Numbered from the stretch's first letter, positions 22,850 to 36,789 are shown. The stretch is 64,000 nt of DNA from Homalodisca vitripennis (GCF_021130785.1 NW_025776205.1:1-64000), one strand, 5' to 3'. Made by a program: numbers and translations. The notes: a model not told the origin generated them from the sequence alone.

Positions 22850-24459
22850 TACGATCCTTTATAAAATTACTTAACCTCACAATTTCTCACTATAGGGGTT
22901 GGATTGAGAAAGATATGTAGTATGTTATTGAAAATGCGTGTGTTGTTTCTATAGCAATTTCGTTAATAACAGTCTTGTTATCGACTTTCTGCAAACGAAA
23001 ACAGTTACTTTCATGTGGAGTACAAATTAAGACTAATGTTTTACGATTGAAAAATTCGCTAGCAGCATAGGCCTATATTTATTTCTCTTGTATAATTTAA
23101 ATGTTGTTAATAGATTTACTGACTTAATCAGTCAGTTAATCCTTCTTGCTAGATCATCGTAAGCGCAGTCAGCTTTATGTTCGAACAATTTCCTGCACAG
23201 ATTGTACAGGAATGTTGATTTCAGTTCCAGTTCACGGTCCTCTTAATTCAGTGTTTGGAATCTCATTGAAGAGATCGAAAAACAGTCGACAACGAAGAAG
23301 CTCAAAATGAAAAATGTACATCGTTTCTACAGGTCACTAACACGTTCTCTAAGCACGGCGGAGCAACCGTGTTTTCTACATACAAAGTTTCCAAAGTGGG
23401 AAATGTTGTTAATTGATTTAACATGAATGTTAAGTTTAGCTGCAGTTCGTAGTCCACTCGATGGTGCCCCTGATGAGACACTGATAATGACGATTGACAT
23501 TGGATCCCGGCGCTGCAATAAGAGGTAGGTAAACCGGAGCCAGATTCAAAATTCATATTATATCAACTCTTCCTACCATGAATATTTGTATGTAATATAT
23601 ACATGTTTATAAGTTCATACCTTTTTTGGCATACAGTCCTCAAACTCTAATTTGTCACGTAAGTTAAAGAGTAGAATAAGATTATTTTGAACCTTTGATG
23701 GTGTATAAATGTTTTCATATTTTTAATTAATTTTATACATAGTAAATTGCCAACTATACTTTTTTAAACACAGAAATATATTCTGATGCAGGTTTATCTC
23801 AAGCCTGGATTTATAGAAATCAATAGGCCTAACTTTTTTGTTTGAGGGAAAAGCTCTGAAGGGGCCAGCTTCTGACAGACTGAGGCAAGGAAAATAACGT
23901 ATTTACTCACAGATCCTCTGTGAAAAAGGTTGGGTATGAACTGGGACCAATATGCCTCTCGATTCTCGAATGTGCCTAAGGTTGAATTTTATTTCCCAAT
24001 AGGATTTATCATTGTACCTGAAACGGATAAAAATCTGTTCTGAAAACACAATAACCAGGACGAGATATCTCTTCAATAATACGTATTCTATGCGTTATCT
24101 GCTATCCATTTGAGTATCCCTGTTATATTAATAAAACATTATTAAAACTTTTATTCAAATACGGATTATAAAATGAAAATCACAACATTATGTGCTGTAA
24201 ATACAAAAATAGTTGGAATGACAAAAAGCAAGCTTATAATAAGCAAGCACTAATTTTTATGGTGGATGGCTGTGGAATAATCTCAGAGGTAGTTACATCC
24301 TATAGGTTCCCCTGGAAATATACAATTATTTGTGGATATCATGTATATTCGTGTGTATACTTCTTAAAATATATACAATTAAATATAATTCTTCTACCTG
24401 CTTCTAATTATAATTTATTTAGATACAGTCAATGATATACAAAATTATCTGGATTGACA

Positions 24460-24743
<284 letters not shown>

Positions 24744-24768
24744 GAATATAGAAACAAATATATATCAT

Positions 24769-24806
<38 letters not shown>

Positions 24807-24813
24807 TTATTTA

Positions 24814-24842
24814 TTTGACATATAGAATTCAAATGTCAAATA
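24814..24842. other. Small hairpin TTTGACAT...ATGTCAAA
   Basis: An 8-bp perfect stem around an 11-base loop containing GAATTC, directly after the microsatellite. Confidence 0.6.
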
Positions 24843-25069
24843 AAGTCTTCTTTTACCGCTTTCATTCGCAGAAATTTATCAAAAAAAAAGGTATCAAAGA
24901 AATTACTTGTACATAAGTCTCGTAATGAATTTAATTATTATGGAAAACACTCGTGTCTGTTTGAGGTCCTCAACAATAGAGTTTCTCCAACATATCTGCA
25001 AGCCTATATTTCAGTGGATAATAGATTATTTAAATTCAAAGTTAGAGAATATAACGACAGAGAGAAAGA

Positions 25070-25490
25070 AGCAGACTAAAAGCTACATAAAACAGTGTTG
25101 CACTCAAAAAGGTTAACAGTGCTCTGTACTCAGTGTGATGTACTATCGCCAAGAGTTAAGTATATGACATCCATAATTCTCTCTATATTGAGAACTGTTT
25201 AGTCACCTATACCTCTATTCACCTCAAACAATAAATAAATATCGACAGAAAGTAAGAAGCAGACTGAAAACCACATAAAACAATGTTGCACTCAGATAAG
25301 TCAATAGCGCGTTTTAAAGCCAGAGTGGTGTACTATCGCCAAGAGTTAAGTTTATGACATCTATTACTTTCTGTATACTGATAACTGCTTAGTCACTTAT
25401 ATCTCTCTTCACCTCAAACTGTAAAGAAATAACGACCGAAAGCAAGAAGCAGACTGGAAGTCACATAAAACAATGTGATTAATAAATTTA
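25070..25490 (-). repeat. Tandem subrepeat in right arm, period about 189 bp
   Basis: CTATCGCCAAGAGTTAAG occurs at 25143 and 25332 inside two similar units that each include AGAAGCAGACTG and a CACATAAAACA segment. The left arm holds about one and a half units at 7080-7350. Confidence 0.65.
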
Positions 25491-26269
25491 TGTAACAACT
25501 TCAAAACAAAACGTCTAATGTAGTTCAACGTGTAACGATGAAGAGACGTTAAGTAGTAATACCCCCAATCTGACCACATAGTTACACTTTCACGATCATT
25601 ATGGTTCTACACAATACGTAGATAACGCCTACTACAACAAATAGTCCTATCCAATCATTGGAGTGACAGGGTAGAATGTGACGGCGAGTAACATAGGGTG
25701 ATGTGTGGTTAACCATACCCACTACTGAAGTACTGCATTTATATTTCGAACATTCAAACAGACATATATTTATCGATTTAACAATAGTAGCAATCTCTGT
25801 TTTATTATATATTGTCCGTAACTTATATATCTACAAAGAATTTTAGTTTATATTTACGTAACCCCAGGAAAATGTTTTTAATTTTTGAACAACGTGATTA
25901 TAATTGTATGAGGTAGTAGCATGAGAAATATTATGAAATGTGTTGGAAAAACATAATAGTGTGTAAAGCCAAATTTTAGATTTGGTCACAAGATTTGAAC
26001 AAGCACACAGTTGCATTGTTGCACCCTCCCTAGTTCACTGAATCATTTAGATTTTAAACTAATATGAAATATAACTCAGTGAAGAAAAACATAAATGTAA
26101 CAAGTGTAAATATGTCTAAACAAATTAAAGATTTAAACATTACAAGAAACTTCATGTCTAAAAAACAAGCAAAAATCAAAGATTAGTTATATGAATCCCC
26201 TTGTCCAACTATAGCATTCACTTGGTTGTCATAGAAGCAAATAACCCAACACGCTGACACAATTTCTCT

Positions 26270-26770
26270 TTCGACTGCCGAGGTTTCTTACATTATATCT
26301 TATTTGGTACACTCGGGAAATTATGTTTTAATGTTCCTCAGCGGATAACAGTTTATATTGTAGAAGTAATTAGAACTGAACTTCTCAGTAACATAAACGA
26401 AACAATTAATCAGCTGTCCACCACCACACAGTGTCTTGTCACTTGTAACACTTGGCAACTTGTATTGTATTCTTTCTCAGTGAGGTACAGTCAATATTGT
26501 AAAAGTAATTAGGACAAAACTTCTCAGTAACAGTAACGAAACAGTTACTCAGCTGTCCACCACCAAACAGTGTCTTGACACTTGTAACACTCGGCAACTT
26601 GTATTATATTGCTTCTTAGTAAAGGACAGTCAATATTGTAAAAGTAATTAGGACAGAACTTCTCAGTACCAGTAACGAAACAATTACTCAGCTTTCCATC
26701 ACCACACAGTGTCTTGTCACTTCTATCATTCGCAAACTTGTATTGTATTGTTGATGTATTGTGAGTTGGA
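26270..26770 (-). repeat. Tandem subrepeat in right arm, period about 140 bp
   Basis: Units are marked by AGTGTCTTGTCAC or close variants at 26430, 26569 and 26709, with a degenerate relative near 26280. They match the left-arm subrepeat in reverse complement. Confidence 0.7.
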
Positions 26771-27547
26771 GAGTAATGCCGGATAGTTGAACTGTCTAGT
26801 GTAAATAGACTCGTACCGCGAGCGCAGTCTTAAATAGTGTTGGCCAGTTCTGAAGAGTAATGTCATATTACCATTTTTATATCAATACCGAGACATTGTA
26901 GTGTGTAAGCTGATTTTGCATAGACTACCGCAACAACACGCGATAGCAGCTGTCGCTATCACTTGCGTCTAGGATTCCTTTCCGAAGTAGTTTATGCACT
27001 ATTTTAATGTCAACTCACCCTTAACTATGTATTCAACTACTAGCATTACTCACTGTTATTTAACTCGCATTGTCTTCTAATGAAATGTGTGAACACCATA
27101 CATAACAACAACGCGCGATGAACCAATATACGAAGTAGGTATAAGCGGCTTATTCCGCTCACAAAGAGATTGTACCTGAAGTGTTCAGTGCGGCAGAGCG
27201 CTTAACTTGATAACCGATTATTTTCAGCACCAAGGTTTTCGCCCCTATGGAACAGATTAAATGCCTTCTATTAAATTTTGTCAGTTAAGCGCAATGACTA
27301 GATTTAGAATATATCAAGCAATTCTACATAATAAAACACAATAAGCATGTTTAATTTGCAATATAAAATGCGCGTCCGTAGGTATATTTGTTTTTATTTG
27401 TCTTTTAAGAAAGTTAATATCCTTTTTAAGTTACAAAGTGACTTCTAGAAAAAATGTTTTAAAAGGGATGATAAGCTGTGTTATGATAATAAATGTTTAT
27501 TTTACGAAGTGTACAGGTGTTTAGGTGAAACCTCCACTTGGTAAAAA

Positions 27548-28110
27548 CAAACATCACTGAGCCAGATCTCACCTCATTGACTCGGTAGATTCCTCGCAGT
27601 GGGACCACATCAAGCCCTGCTCCACTGCACAACCTGAGACGCTCCCTAGGCGCTTCAGTGTATGCTATAATACAACCATGACTGAACCAGGCCTCTCCTC
27701 TCTGACTCGGCAGATTCCTCGGAGTGGGACCACATCAAGCCCTGCTCCACTGCACAACCTGAGCGCTCCATAGGCGCGTCAGTGTATGCTGTAATACAAC
27801 CATGACTGAGCCAGGCCCCACCTCTCTGACTCGGCAGATTCCTCGGAGTGGGACCAGAACAAGCCCTGGAAGTCCCTGATCTACTGCACAACCTAAGACG
27901 CTTCCCAGACGCTTCACTCATCTAGACTTGCCGTACATCCTCAAACTCCAACGACTACTTACATCTTCTTCATTGCTCTTATACTTTGTATCGACTTGAC
28001 TCCATTAACCACACTTCAGCACTGTACTATTCTCTCCAACACTAAAGTGTATGCTGTAATACACTGATGTTTCTGCTTTCCAGCATTCATTGGGAGATAT
28101 GTTTAGAATC
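27548..28110 (+). repeat. 124-bp tandem repeat (three units) plus unique tail
   Basis: GACTCGG marks units at 27580, 27703 and 27828, each with CAGATTCCTCGGAGTGGGACC and ACTGCACAACCTGAG. The unique tail to 28110 matches the dispersed copy at 21725-22060 in reverse complement. It starts about 290 bp outside the right arm's outer end. Minus-strand frames over it are shadows of the repeat. Confidence 0.85.
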
Positions 28111-28710
28111 TGCTCTGAGGGGAATCACCGTGTCTTCCACAATTCCGTTCAGAGCCAGATATTTACACATAAATATATGTTTCGTATATCTATATAAATA
28201 TTTTTGTTTTGTATCAGAGGAAACATTAATTAGGTACTTATGAAATATATACATATATATGTATTTATTTATATTTGAGAATATGAGTAAAAAAACTATA
28301 ACCTTTACTACGTTGTGAATTTATTTATGATACATCTAATGGAAACCAACCAAGCTAACAAAAGCCACAATGTACTGTTTGGTTTCATTGTTTGTGTTTA
28401 CTTTACAGAAAAAACAACGCAGTGATTATGTTCTGCTCTTGTTGTTGGATGATGCGGTGTAATGAAGGTTCTACCACCTTGTTTATCTTTTCAGATAAAT
28501 GTTTGGCCAAGCCAACATAATGAGATTTGTCCACAGTGTATTCATTTCCAAAAAGGATTCATTTATGAATTAATATTACAAACTGGGCTTTCTAAGTGAT
28601 GGATTATTTTCTAGTAATGCATATATAACCTTTTGGTTAACATCAAATTGCTCAATGTATGCACTCACACTTGTTAAAATCGTACATGGCAAACATATTA
28701 ACACAAGGAA
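28111..28710. other. AT-rich spacer
   Basis: No gene. Short AT-alternating tract near 28240-28262. Confidence 0.4.
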
Positions 28711-29510
28711 GGAGCCATACCGAGCCACACCAATCCATTACCAAGCCACACCGAGCCGCACCGAGCAGCACCGCGCCACACCGAGCCACACCGAGCTACA
28801 AAAATCCATACCGAGCCACACCGAGCCGCACCGAGCCACATCGAGCTACACAAATCCATAACAAGACACACCGAGCCGCACAGAGCCGTAAAGAGCCGCA
28901 GAGAGACGCACAGAGTCACGCTGAGCTACACAAATCTACACCGAGCCGTACAGAGCCGCACAGAGACGCACAGAGCCACACTGAGCTACACAAATCCATA
29001 CCGAGCCACACTGAACCGCACCGAGCAACACCGAGCTACACCAATCCATAACAAGACACAACTAGGCGCACCGCGCTTCACCAAGCTACACAATTCCATA
29101 CCGAGCCACACCGAGCCACACCGAACCGCACCGAGCTACACCAATCCATACCAAGACACAACTAGCCGCACCGCGCTACAACAAGCTACACAAATCCATA
29201 ACAAGACACAACTAGCCGCACCGCGCCACACCAAGCTACACAAATCCATACCGAGCCACACCGAGCCACACCGAACCGCACCGAGCAACACCGAGCTACA
29301 CCAATCCATACCAAGACACAACTAGCCGCACCGCGCCACACCAAGCTACACAAATCCATAACAAGACATACCGAGCCGCACCGAGCCAAACCGAAACGCA
29401 CAGAGCCACACTGAGCTACACAAATCCATACCGAGCCATATCGAGCCGCACAGAGCCACACTGAGCTACAAAAATCCATACCGAGCCTCACCGAGCCGTA
29501 CAGAGCCACA
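28711..29510 (+). repeat. 10-bp minisatellite array (CCGAGCCACA type), block 1
   Basis: About 80 units of 10 bp, in variants CCGAGCCACA, CCGAGCCGCA, CCGAGCTACA, CAGAGCCACA and CAAATCCATA. They form longer cassettes that end in CAAATCCATA. Three 10-bp units equal ten codons, so one or more frames stay open with a period-10 peptide (HRATPSHTEP-like). That is a consequence of the unit and not evidence of a gene. Confidence 0.97.
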
Positions 29511-30563
29511 GTTATTGTTGTATAGTATTTGTATATTATAGTTGTTATTTTATGTTATTTATTATCTGTCATTTATTTATAATGTTAGGTTATTTACTTA
29601 ATATACTTCACATATTTATCTGTAAAGTCATTATTTTGTTAAATTTAAAAAGTTACTTACCACTATTTAAAACTATTGCCTTCATGCACAATGGACATGG
29701 ATTGCAGTATATGAATGTGCTGTGGATATTGCCTCTCCATTAAGGAAGGCAGTTTTGTATGGATACAAAATTTAGCTGCATTAGTGTCTACCATGTCACC
29801 AAAGAATGATATAAATAACTGATGGGAAGTCATTGTTATTGTTTTAGTTTATTTATATTTTTATACTGTTTTTAATTTATAACGTTTATTTGTTACATTG
29901 CTTTAGTAATATATTTATTTGTTAATTCTTCATAGTTTATTTCTTGTTATAGGTTTTCTACTTTATAGTTTATTTCTTGTTATAGGCCTTTTCTATTTCA
30001 TAGTTTAGAGAAGTAATGAAATCATTGTTATTATTTGAATGTAATTGTTATTTTATTGTTAATTGTTGATGGTTTATTTTGTTGTAATATGCCTTTTCTG
30101 CCTCAAAATGTATAAAATGATTAACTTGTAATTATTACATTAATGATACTGTTACTTTATTGGAATCTTTCATAGTTAATTTACCGCTATAGATCATCCT
30201 TGTTCATAGTTATTAGTTTACATAGTTTATAAAAACTGTTATTACTTAACGTGGAAAAACATAAAATTTATTGTTTATTGTTGTCAAATGTCGCTTTCTG
30301 CTCACAATTGTATATATAATGATTAAATTGAAAATAGTGTAATGTTTGTAAAATTGAATTTTCTCTTTTTCTATAGGGTGAAAAATTAATGGCGGTGGAA
30401 AATAAAAATGGACGACTGCAAAATGATTAAAAACTTGTAACATGTTAACTGTCAACCACTTTTCCCGAACGCGCCCTGTGAGGCGCATGTGTATGATTTG
30501 TGAATTGAAATGTTTACAGAAATAAAAAGTTTTGAACTTGAAGCTTTTGAACTTGAACAATGA
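29511..30563. other. AT-rich segment between the two minisatellite blocks
   Basis: It contains a 33-bp direct repeat (TAGTTTATTTCTTGTTATAGG at 29933 and 29966) and a diverged duplication of about 65 bp (30055-30125 and 30265-30330). The right end (30450-30563) has a short GC-rich hairpin-like GCGCCCTGTGAGGCGC, then AATAAAAAGTTTTGAACTTGAA and a repeat of TTTTGAACTTGAA. That looks like a retrotransposon 3' tail, but no element is identified. Confidence 0.4.
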
Positions 30564-30755
30564 GCTTCACCGAGCCACACCGAGCCGCATCGAGCCACAC
30601 CCAGCCGCACCGAGCCATACAGAGCTGCACAGAGCCGCACCGAGCCGTACAGAGCCGCAGAGAGACGCACAGAGCCACACTGAGCGACACCAAGCTACAG
30701 CAATCTATACCCAGCTACTCAAGCCATACCGACCCACACCGAGCCACACCAAGAA
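30564..30755 (+). repeat. 10-bp minisatellite array, block 2
   Basis: About 19 units of the same CCGAGCCACA family as block 1, about 1.05 kb downstream and in the same orientation. Confidence 0.95.
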
Positions 30756-32049
30756 TCACGTATCAGGCTTCGCTGAGGTGTATTTCATGTCAATTCTATC
30801 CTACAGACAGATAGACAGGCAGCCATAAGAAAATAAACGTTTTATATTCCCGGCAGAAAAAATTTTTTAACCTTCTAAGTGCTTAAATGACGCTCAGCCA
30901 AATTCCATGGTTGAACAAGCACTATCACATATCATATACACAATCATTATATATATAATATGAAGTTTCATGCCAATTTAAATTCTATTGATGCAATTTT
31001 ATTGAGATATCTTGCCTCATGATGCAATTATATTTTTTCATTACATAATTTTATATAACAGAGTGCTTAAGTAATTAAAGTTCCAGTGAGCTACGGAGGG
31101 CAGTACAACGCTAGAGTGCGTCAAAACCTAATCTTGTCATTGAAGTTTAGCACTGAATTTCCATTCTAATATATTTTATTTTTATTCTATGAATACAAGT
31201 CACGTGTTAAAATATCACATGATTGTACTTAGCTTGTTTACACATTTATTCATTCTGCTACATGGTCGATGTTATCATGGTTACCCATAAGACTAATGTG
31301 AAGATATTGGCTAACACTCAGCCAAATCACATCGAGTGAGACGCATCGTTATGAAACTCAGCACTACTATAATATATACATAAAGCTTCATGCTAAATTC
31401 AAATTTATAATGTCAGTGCCTTTTTGAGATTTCCGTGTGGATAGACGGATAAAAATAAAATATTTTCCAGCCCAAAGAGTAAACGCTCAGCCAATTAGAA
31501 CAGATAAACTTTTAAAAAACCAATGCAGAAATAATCATGAAATCTTCATAATCAAATAAAATCTTATCGCAGTACATCTGCTATAATGACACAACAAGTT
31601 AAATACTATAAGCTATTTTACTGAAAACTAAAAAGGATAGTTTCTTTAGTATTAGAACTATAAAGCCCAATTTCTGGGGCTAGCACTCTATTAGCTTATA
31701 CAAAAACTTAATGATAAAAATATATAAACTTGTTTTCAAACCTAAAAATTAGAACAGAGAAATCATCTTCTTCAGTATTAAATATGGTTATTATACAATT
31801 TTTGGTTAAGCTTCTGTTAACTTAAGATGTTAACTTTAGTTCAAGAAAGTGTGGTATAATAATTATAATATAAAAACCAAGTAAAAATGAAATTAATGTA
31901 CATGTAAAACTATATAAATGGAAAATTGTGTACAAAGAAGGTTTAAGAATTAAAATAATTCTTTTATAAAAATTTACTACACTATTTACTATTAACCTTC
32001 AGTCAAATCTATGTGGTTGGTGGATGAGTATGGACCTATTGAGACCTGT
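30756..32049. other. AT-rich DNA, nothing recognised
   Basis: No open frame above background and no repeat that I can align elsewhere in the window. Confidence 0.35.
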
Positions 32050-32330
32050 ATTCTTTAGTTCAGTTTTAATAATTAATGTTTTGTTTTTATTAAGTGCATG
32101 TTTTAGAATTAGTGATTCCTGGCTGCTACGTGTCACAACGTTTTGGTATGTATGATTTTTTGGCTTTAACGTCGGTTGTTGTTACGTATAAGGTTATCAG
32201 TTTGCAGATATCGAAACGTATTGATATTAATTTTATGTATCACTAGACGATGGTTAATGTCCGGAAACCCCTGTTTCGTCTCGCTTATCGTGTTGTATCC
32301 ATGTTTGATTCTTACTAGTAAATATTACTT
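32050..32330 (+). repeat. Dispersed repeat, copy 1 (TGTCCGGAAA family)
   Basis: TTCAGTTTTAATAATTA, then GATATCGAAACGTA and CACTAGACGATGGTTAATGT with CCGGAAACCCCTGTTTC. It lines up with 55370-55765 and, in part, with 34930-35090. The order and spacing suggest the 3' end of a retroposon family that I cannot name. Confidence 0.5.
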
Positions 32331-32861
32331 GTCTACGTCACTGATTTTTGTTATTATTATTGAACTTGCCTAAATCAGCATTAAGTTTTTCTTTAAACTT
32401 TTAATTTGAATATTGCAATGTTTACTCATGAAAAAGTTTAAGCGTACCTTGAAAGTGATTAAAATAAATGTTTTTACAAATTCATAATTCTAGGTAAACA
32501 ATAATAACAATAATTCCACTATACAGGTAATGGCCTAACTTTTGATTTGCTATTAGTTGAAAAATACGTACTAACAGATATATAGGCAAAAACACAACAC
32601 AAATTAGCACCTCATAGTTTCAGAACACTTCTGTCACAGAGGCGGACACGACATTACAGACCCCATGTACCCCTCCGGACTTTGACTTTGACACGATTTT
32701 GTTGGTAATCTTTGCTATTAGATGTGCATCAAACAACTTTGATGTTGTTCTGCACACACAGCACGATGCATTTGTGTTTGCTGGATCAGCTGTACAGACA
32801 GAAGAGATAAAAACACACATCAGCACTTGATAGTTACAGATGGTCCAGCCTCTGGCATAGA

Positions 32862-33085
32862 GGCGGACGTTACAATGTGATATCTTGTGTGTACGGATAC
32901 TAGAACAATATAGTAGGCGGACGTGACAATGTGATCACGCGTATGTACGGATACTAGAACAGACCGGTAGGCGGAAGTGACAAAGTGATCTTTTGTGTGT
33001 ACGGATACTGGAACAAGACGATAATGGGACGTGACAATGTGATCTCGTGTGTGTTCGTATACTACAACAAGACGGTATCGATCAC
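32862..33085 (+). repeat. 54-bp tandem repeat, four units
   Basis: Units begin GGCGGACGTGACAATGTGAT and contain GTGTACGGATACTAGAACAA. They start near 32863, 32916, 32970 and 33025. It sits directly upstream of the E-box/CRE pair and the candidate first exon. Confidence 0.85.
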
Positions 33086-33122
33086 GTGGCTGATGCTAAG
33101 TAGACAGTCTCAGATGACGTCA
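33083..33122 (+). promoter_or_regulatory. E-box and full CRE upstream of a candidate exon
   Basis: CACGTG at 33083-33088 and the palindromic TGACGTCA at 33115-33122, about 40-75 bp before the ATG at 33159. Either motif can occur by chance; the pair next to an ATG and a donor site is what makes it notable. Confidence 0.3.
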
Positions 33123-33158
33123 TTAGGACCAGTCCACCTGACTCTGGCGTGACAGATC

Positions 33159-34177
33159 ATGTTGGGCTTTCTTGTTTTTGTGCACGGATCGCCGCGTAAG
33201 TTTAGTTATTTCATTATTTGTTGGTGTTTGGGAGCATATTATTTAATGCCGATAAATAAGGCTTTTTCTGTGAAAGGGGCGATGTCTGCATATGTATCAA
33301 TTACAATTTAACAATTTAAGGTTACGAAACGTTAAAATTAAACGTACAGTAATTGTCTGATGATTCGTTTAGCTGCCACACATAAACAAAAACAATTAAT
33401 TGTGGACGAACAGCTTAGTTTTTTGCATTCCTCATTTTATCATCACAAATTTTAAAGCAATTCTGAAATTATATTTCATTTAATATAATATTAAAACGAC
33501 CATTCGTGTTGCAATAAATTTTTCTTTCGTATTTCTTTTGAAATAAAGTGAATAAATAATATATAAACACATAACATGAACAAAGATACATGATTAATTT
33601 AGAAATATATTACCAATAATAATTTATGATTCCTTTTTTTTTACAACGATTGAAATTTAAATATTCAATACAAGAGTTGTTTTCTGTTGACATCTTTTAG
33701 GCTGAAACTGACCTTCTGTGGAAAATATATAATTCAGGTTTAAGTATTATATTCTTATGGATGAGCATTTGTGCGCGTAGAAAACTATAAGACATTCGTC
33801 TATTGCAATAAGTTAAGGTTTGAACTTATTTACAACTTGTTTCGTCACTTGTATATATTTATTGAGACCTATTCTGGGAAATTGTTCAAACTGTACATTT
33901 GAAAACGAGTTTATACAATTCTGGATTTTTTAAGGCACCTCAGAAAGTGCAATCCCGATATAAACGAGTTTTTGTTCATGGTTAACATTTTTTGTTTTAT
34001 TTTTTTTGTATTATAGGCAACGTATCCAGTCAAAACTGTTCACAAAACCATGTTTACATTAGATTTTTCTTCATTAGTATCTGGAGTGGACATCTCTTTG
34101 ATCTCATCTTCAATGTAGTTTTTTTGCATTTACGCTGTAGAACTGAATTGCCACAGTTTATAAAAAAGCCTGATTGA
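33159..34177 (+). CDS. Candidate two-exon small gene with hydrophobic N-terminus
   Basis: Exon 1 (33159-33195) encodes MLGFLVFVHGSP and ends at a strong donor (GTAAGT at 33196). A T-rich tract and ATAG acceptor at 34016 open exon 2 (34017-34177) in the correct phase, continuing RNVSSQNCSQNHVYI to a TGA. The product would be 65 residues, with a short hydrophobic start that could be a signal peptide. The body after residue 25 is AT-rich and not recognised, so exon 2 may in truth end earlier. The splice signals and phase are seen; the gene is inference. Confidence 0.2.
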
Positions 34178-35320
34178 TTAAAACAATTAAATAGCTTAGC
34201 ACTCAAGTTTTAACAGCTTCACTTAAACTGTTTCCGATTGTTCTAATTTCAGACTCATTTGGACTGAGTGAAGGGATACTATTTTTTGTGACATTGTTGT
34301 TTGAATAGAATAGGCATAAAACCGAGCAAGACCTATAATCTGTAGAAAATAAGATTCCAGAGCATCCTGGTTACATGTAGAGGATCCAAAAGTATGCCAG
34401 TTTATGCTTTTTCTTGGAAAAGTACCTTATACGTTACAACTAGTGATAGAAACCTCTCTTAACGTTGAGCAATGTCGTAATAAGGAATTAGACTTAGAAT
34501 CGACTTTAAATATATAATATTAAATATACAGAAAATGTTTTTTATATAAATCGTGCATTAAAAAAGTTTCATGTTATAGTTACAAACACTGAGTAGCATA
34601 TATCAGTTTATTAGTTTCTTTATTATTATTATAAGAGGCTACACAAGTACCAAAATGTACAATTGCCGTATGACATCAAACAACTTGTACAAAATACAGG
34701 GTTTATTAAATAATAAAAAAGATCGTAGCTATTATTGGAAAGGATTGTTTTCACGAGATTGATTAGTTTAGCTACATTTCACTTTCTGCTTAGTGCAGCG
34801 TCTAAAATCGGGCATTGTGACAGACGTAACTCCTGCAATGTGAAGTCCATGTCCGTATGAAGAAATAAAACAGGTCTGATGTCGAACCAATGCAACTCCA
34901 GTTTTATGTGGTTAGTCTGTCAGTACAGACCTAGTGTGACATCTTCAGTTCAGTTTAAATAATTTTAATTACCCTTTGGTTTTTAATTACGTTCATGTTT
35001 CAGAGATGGAGTTTATTCACCAGAGCAAAAGATCAGAGTGCTGATCTCGAAACGCAGTGTTACCAATATTGTAGTAACAAAATATCGTACAAATCCTGTT
35101 TGCTGCACTGTAAAGTACAAGTACCACTCGAGTGTTCAAGCCACAAGAATGGCCATTTAAGAGCGACCACATAAGCCTTGAACTTTCAAGAATTAGTGGA
35201 ATTCTCTGAATAGTTTGGCAAGACGTAGTTGCGTGGACGCCAAGTAATTAGACAAATGAATATGCGATATACGAATCGTAATGCATAATACTCATGTTCA
35301 CTCGACCACAGATATCGGTA
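34178..35320. other. AT-rich DNA with a partial dispersed repeat
   Basis: 34930-35090 shares TTCAGTTTAAATAATTTTAATTA, AGCAAAAGATCAGA and GATCTCGAAACGCAGTGTTAC with the repeats at 32050 and 55370. Otherwise nothing is seen. Confidence 0.35.
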
Positions 35321-35323
35321 GTA

Positions 35324-35324
<1 letters not shown>

Positions 35325-35400
<76 letters not shown>
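35325..35400. repeat. (GT)n microsatellite
   Basis: About 37 GT units, uninterrupted. Confidence 0.97.
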
Positions 35401-35402
<2 letters not shown>

Positions 35403-36720
35403 AGTATTATCCAACTTACTCAATAAATATAACGGTATAAGTGTTAATTGTATATGTGATAAACCCTGATGGGCTGTACACACATCACGATAAGTTTGGT
35501 TATTAGCTGTACAGTAATTTGTTACCTCTAATTCATTTTTAAAATTCATAAACAAATTATTACAATATGATTTTAAAATCTGGCCAGTTTCATGTTTAAT
35601 TTAATAAAACCTTCAAAATACTCAATATTTACAAAGAAAAAATAATTAGTTTACAAATCATATAAAAAGTGTTGAATGGATAAAAGTTGGAATATTTTCT
35701 TCCTCTTTGAAATGTCAAGATGGTCCTGTCGACCCCAAGTGTGAGCCAAGGTCCTCAAATGTATAAGGATTTATTCAGTTTGAATTGTTGATGAATTATT
35801 CATCTCTTTCACAACAGCGGTGTTGCGATGTGTTGGGTGTCTGCCACGAACGTTTCTCAATTTATATCATTAGGTTATTCTGCAGTTTACGGGGTGAAAT
35901 AAGATTAACTCCAGCTAACTTTCTTTCCCAAAGGAATTCAAACGGATTCTATAGATTATCTTTTTCCGTGAGGTTTCCAGATATTTTATTTTCATATGTT
36001 ATTAATGAGCTCTAATCCAAATTTTTAGAAATTAAATTTAGATTGTTTACCTCTCCTTTTCTTGGTGTTTATTGCAGTACTTATATAACATAATTTGAGA
36101 TAATGATACCCAGACCTCTTTAAAATCGTAGGAATGACGTAACATTTAATTTCAGTTACCCAACAGTTCTTCTTTATAGCATCGGCGTCCATCACACGGC
36201 TCTGAATTGGTGATATTTATTATAGTTGTATGAGGTTTCATAGGCCCCATGGAATTTAAATATTCCAAATAGGCTAATGGAGTATTTAGTGCCCGTACAA
36301 ATTCAGAGTTTATATACAGTAAACACATAATCAGTGTTTTAGGAAAGTTAGATGTAATTTTGATCTTGTGATATTAACCGTAAATTTTCAACAAATGTAT
36401 TATTAGTGTTTATTTTATTTATTTATATTATTTTATTTCCAACGGACATACTTCTCCAGTTTATATTCAAGATTCATTTAATTAACTTATAAACAACTTA
36501 AACCCAAACAAGAATTTCTACAAAAAAAACACGTGGATGGCTGAAAAATAATACTAAAGGTGCAGTAAAAAAATGAAAGAATATTAGGAATTCAAGCAAG
36601 ATAAAATCATCCTAAAACTCAATAGGCTTACAATAAATTATGTAAAAAAACTAATGGCATGAAAGAGAAAGTTATGCAATAAGTTAAATAAAATTTAAAA
36701 AAATATTAACAAAGTAGCTA
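35401..36720. other. AT-rich DNA, nothing recognised
   Basis: A 76-codon plus frame at 35785-36015 has no domain. Confidence 0.35.
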
Positions 36721-36724
36721 ACTA

Positions 36725-36789
36725 ATGTGCAAAAATAGACTATAGCAATAATAACATAATAAACTATGGCAAGGCATAATATATAACTA

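Noticed and set aside
28655..29509. HRATPSHTEP-type repeat proteins on both strands
   Set aside because: Any 10-bp unit without stop words gives open frames with a ten-residue period. There is no start context, splice site or independent evidence.
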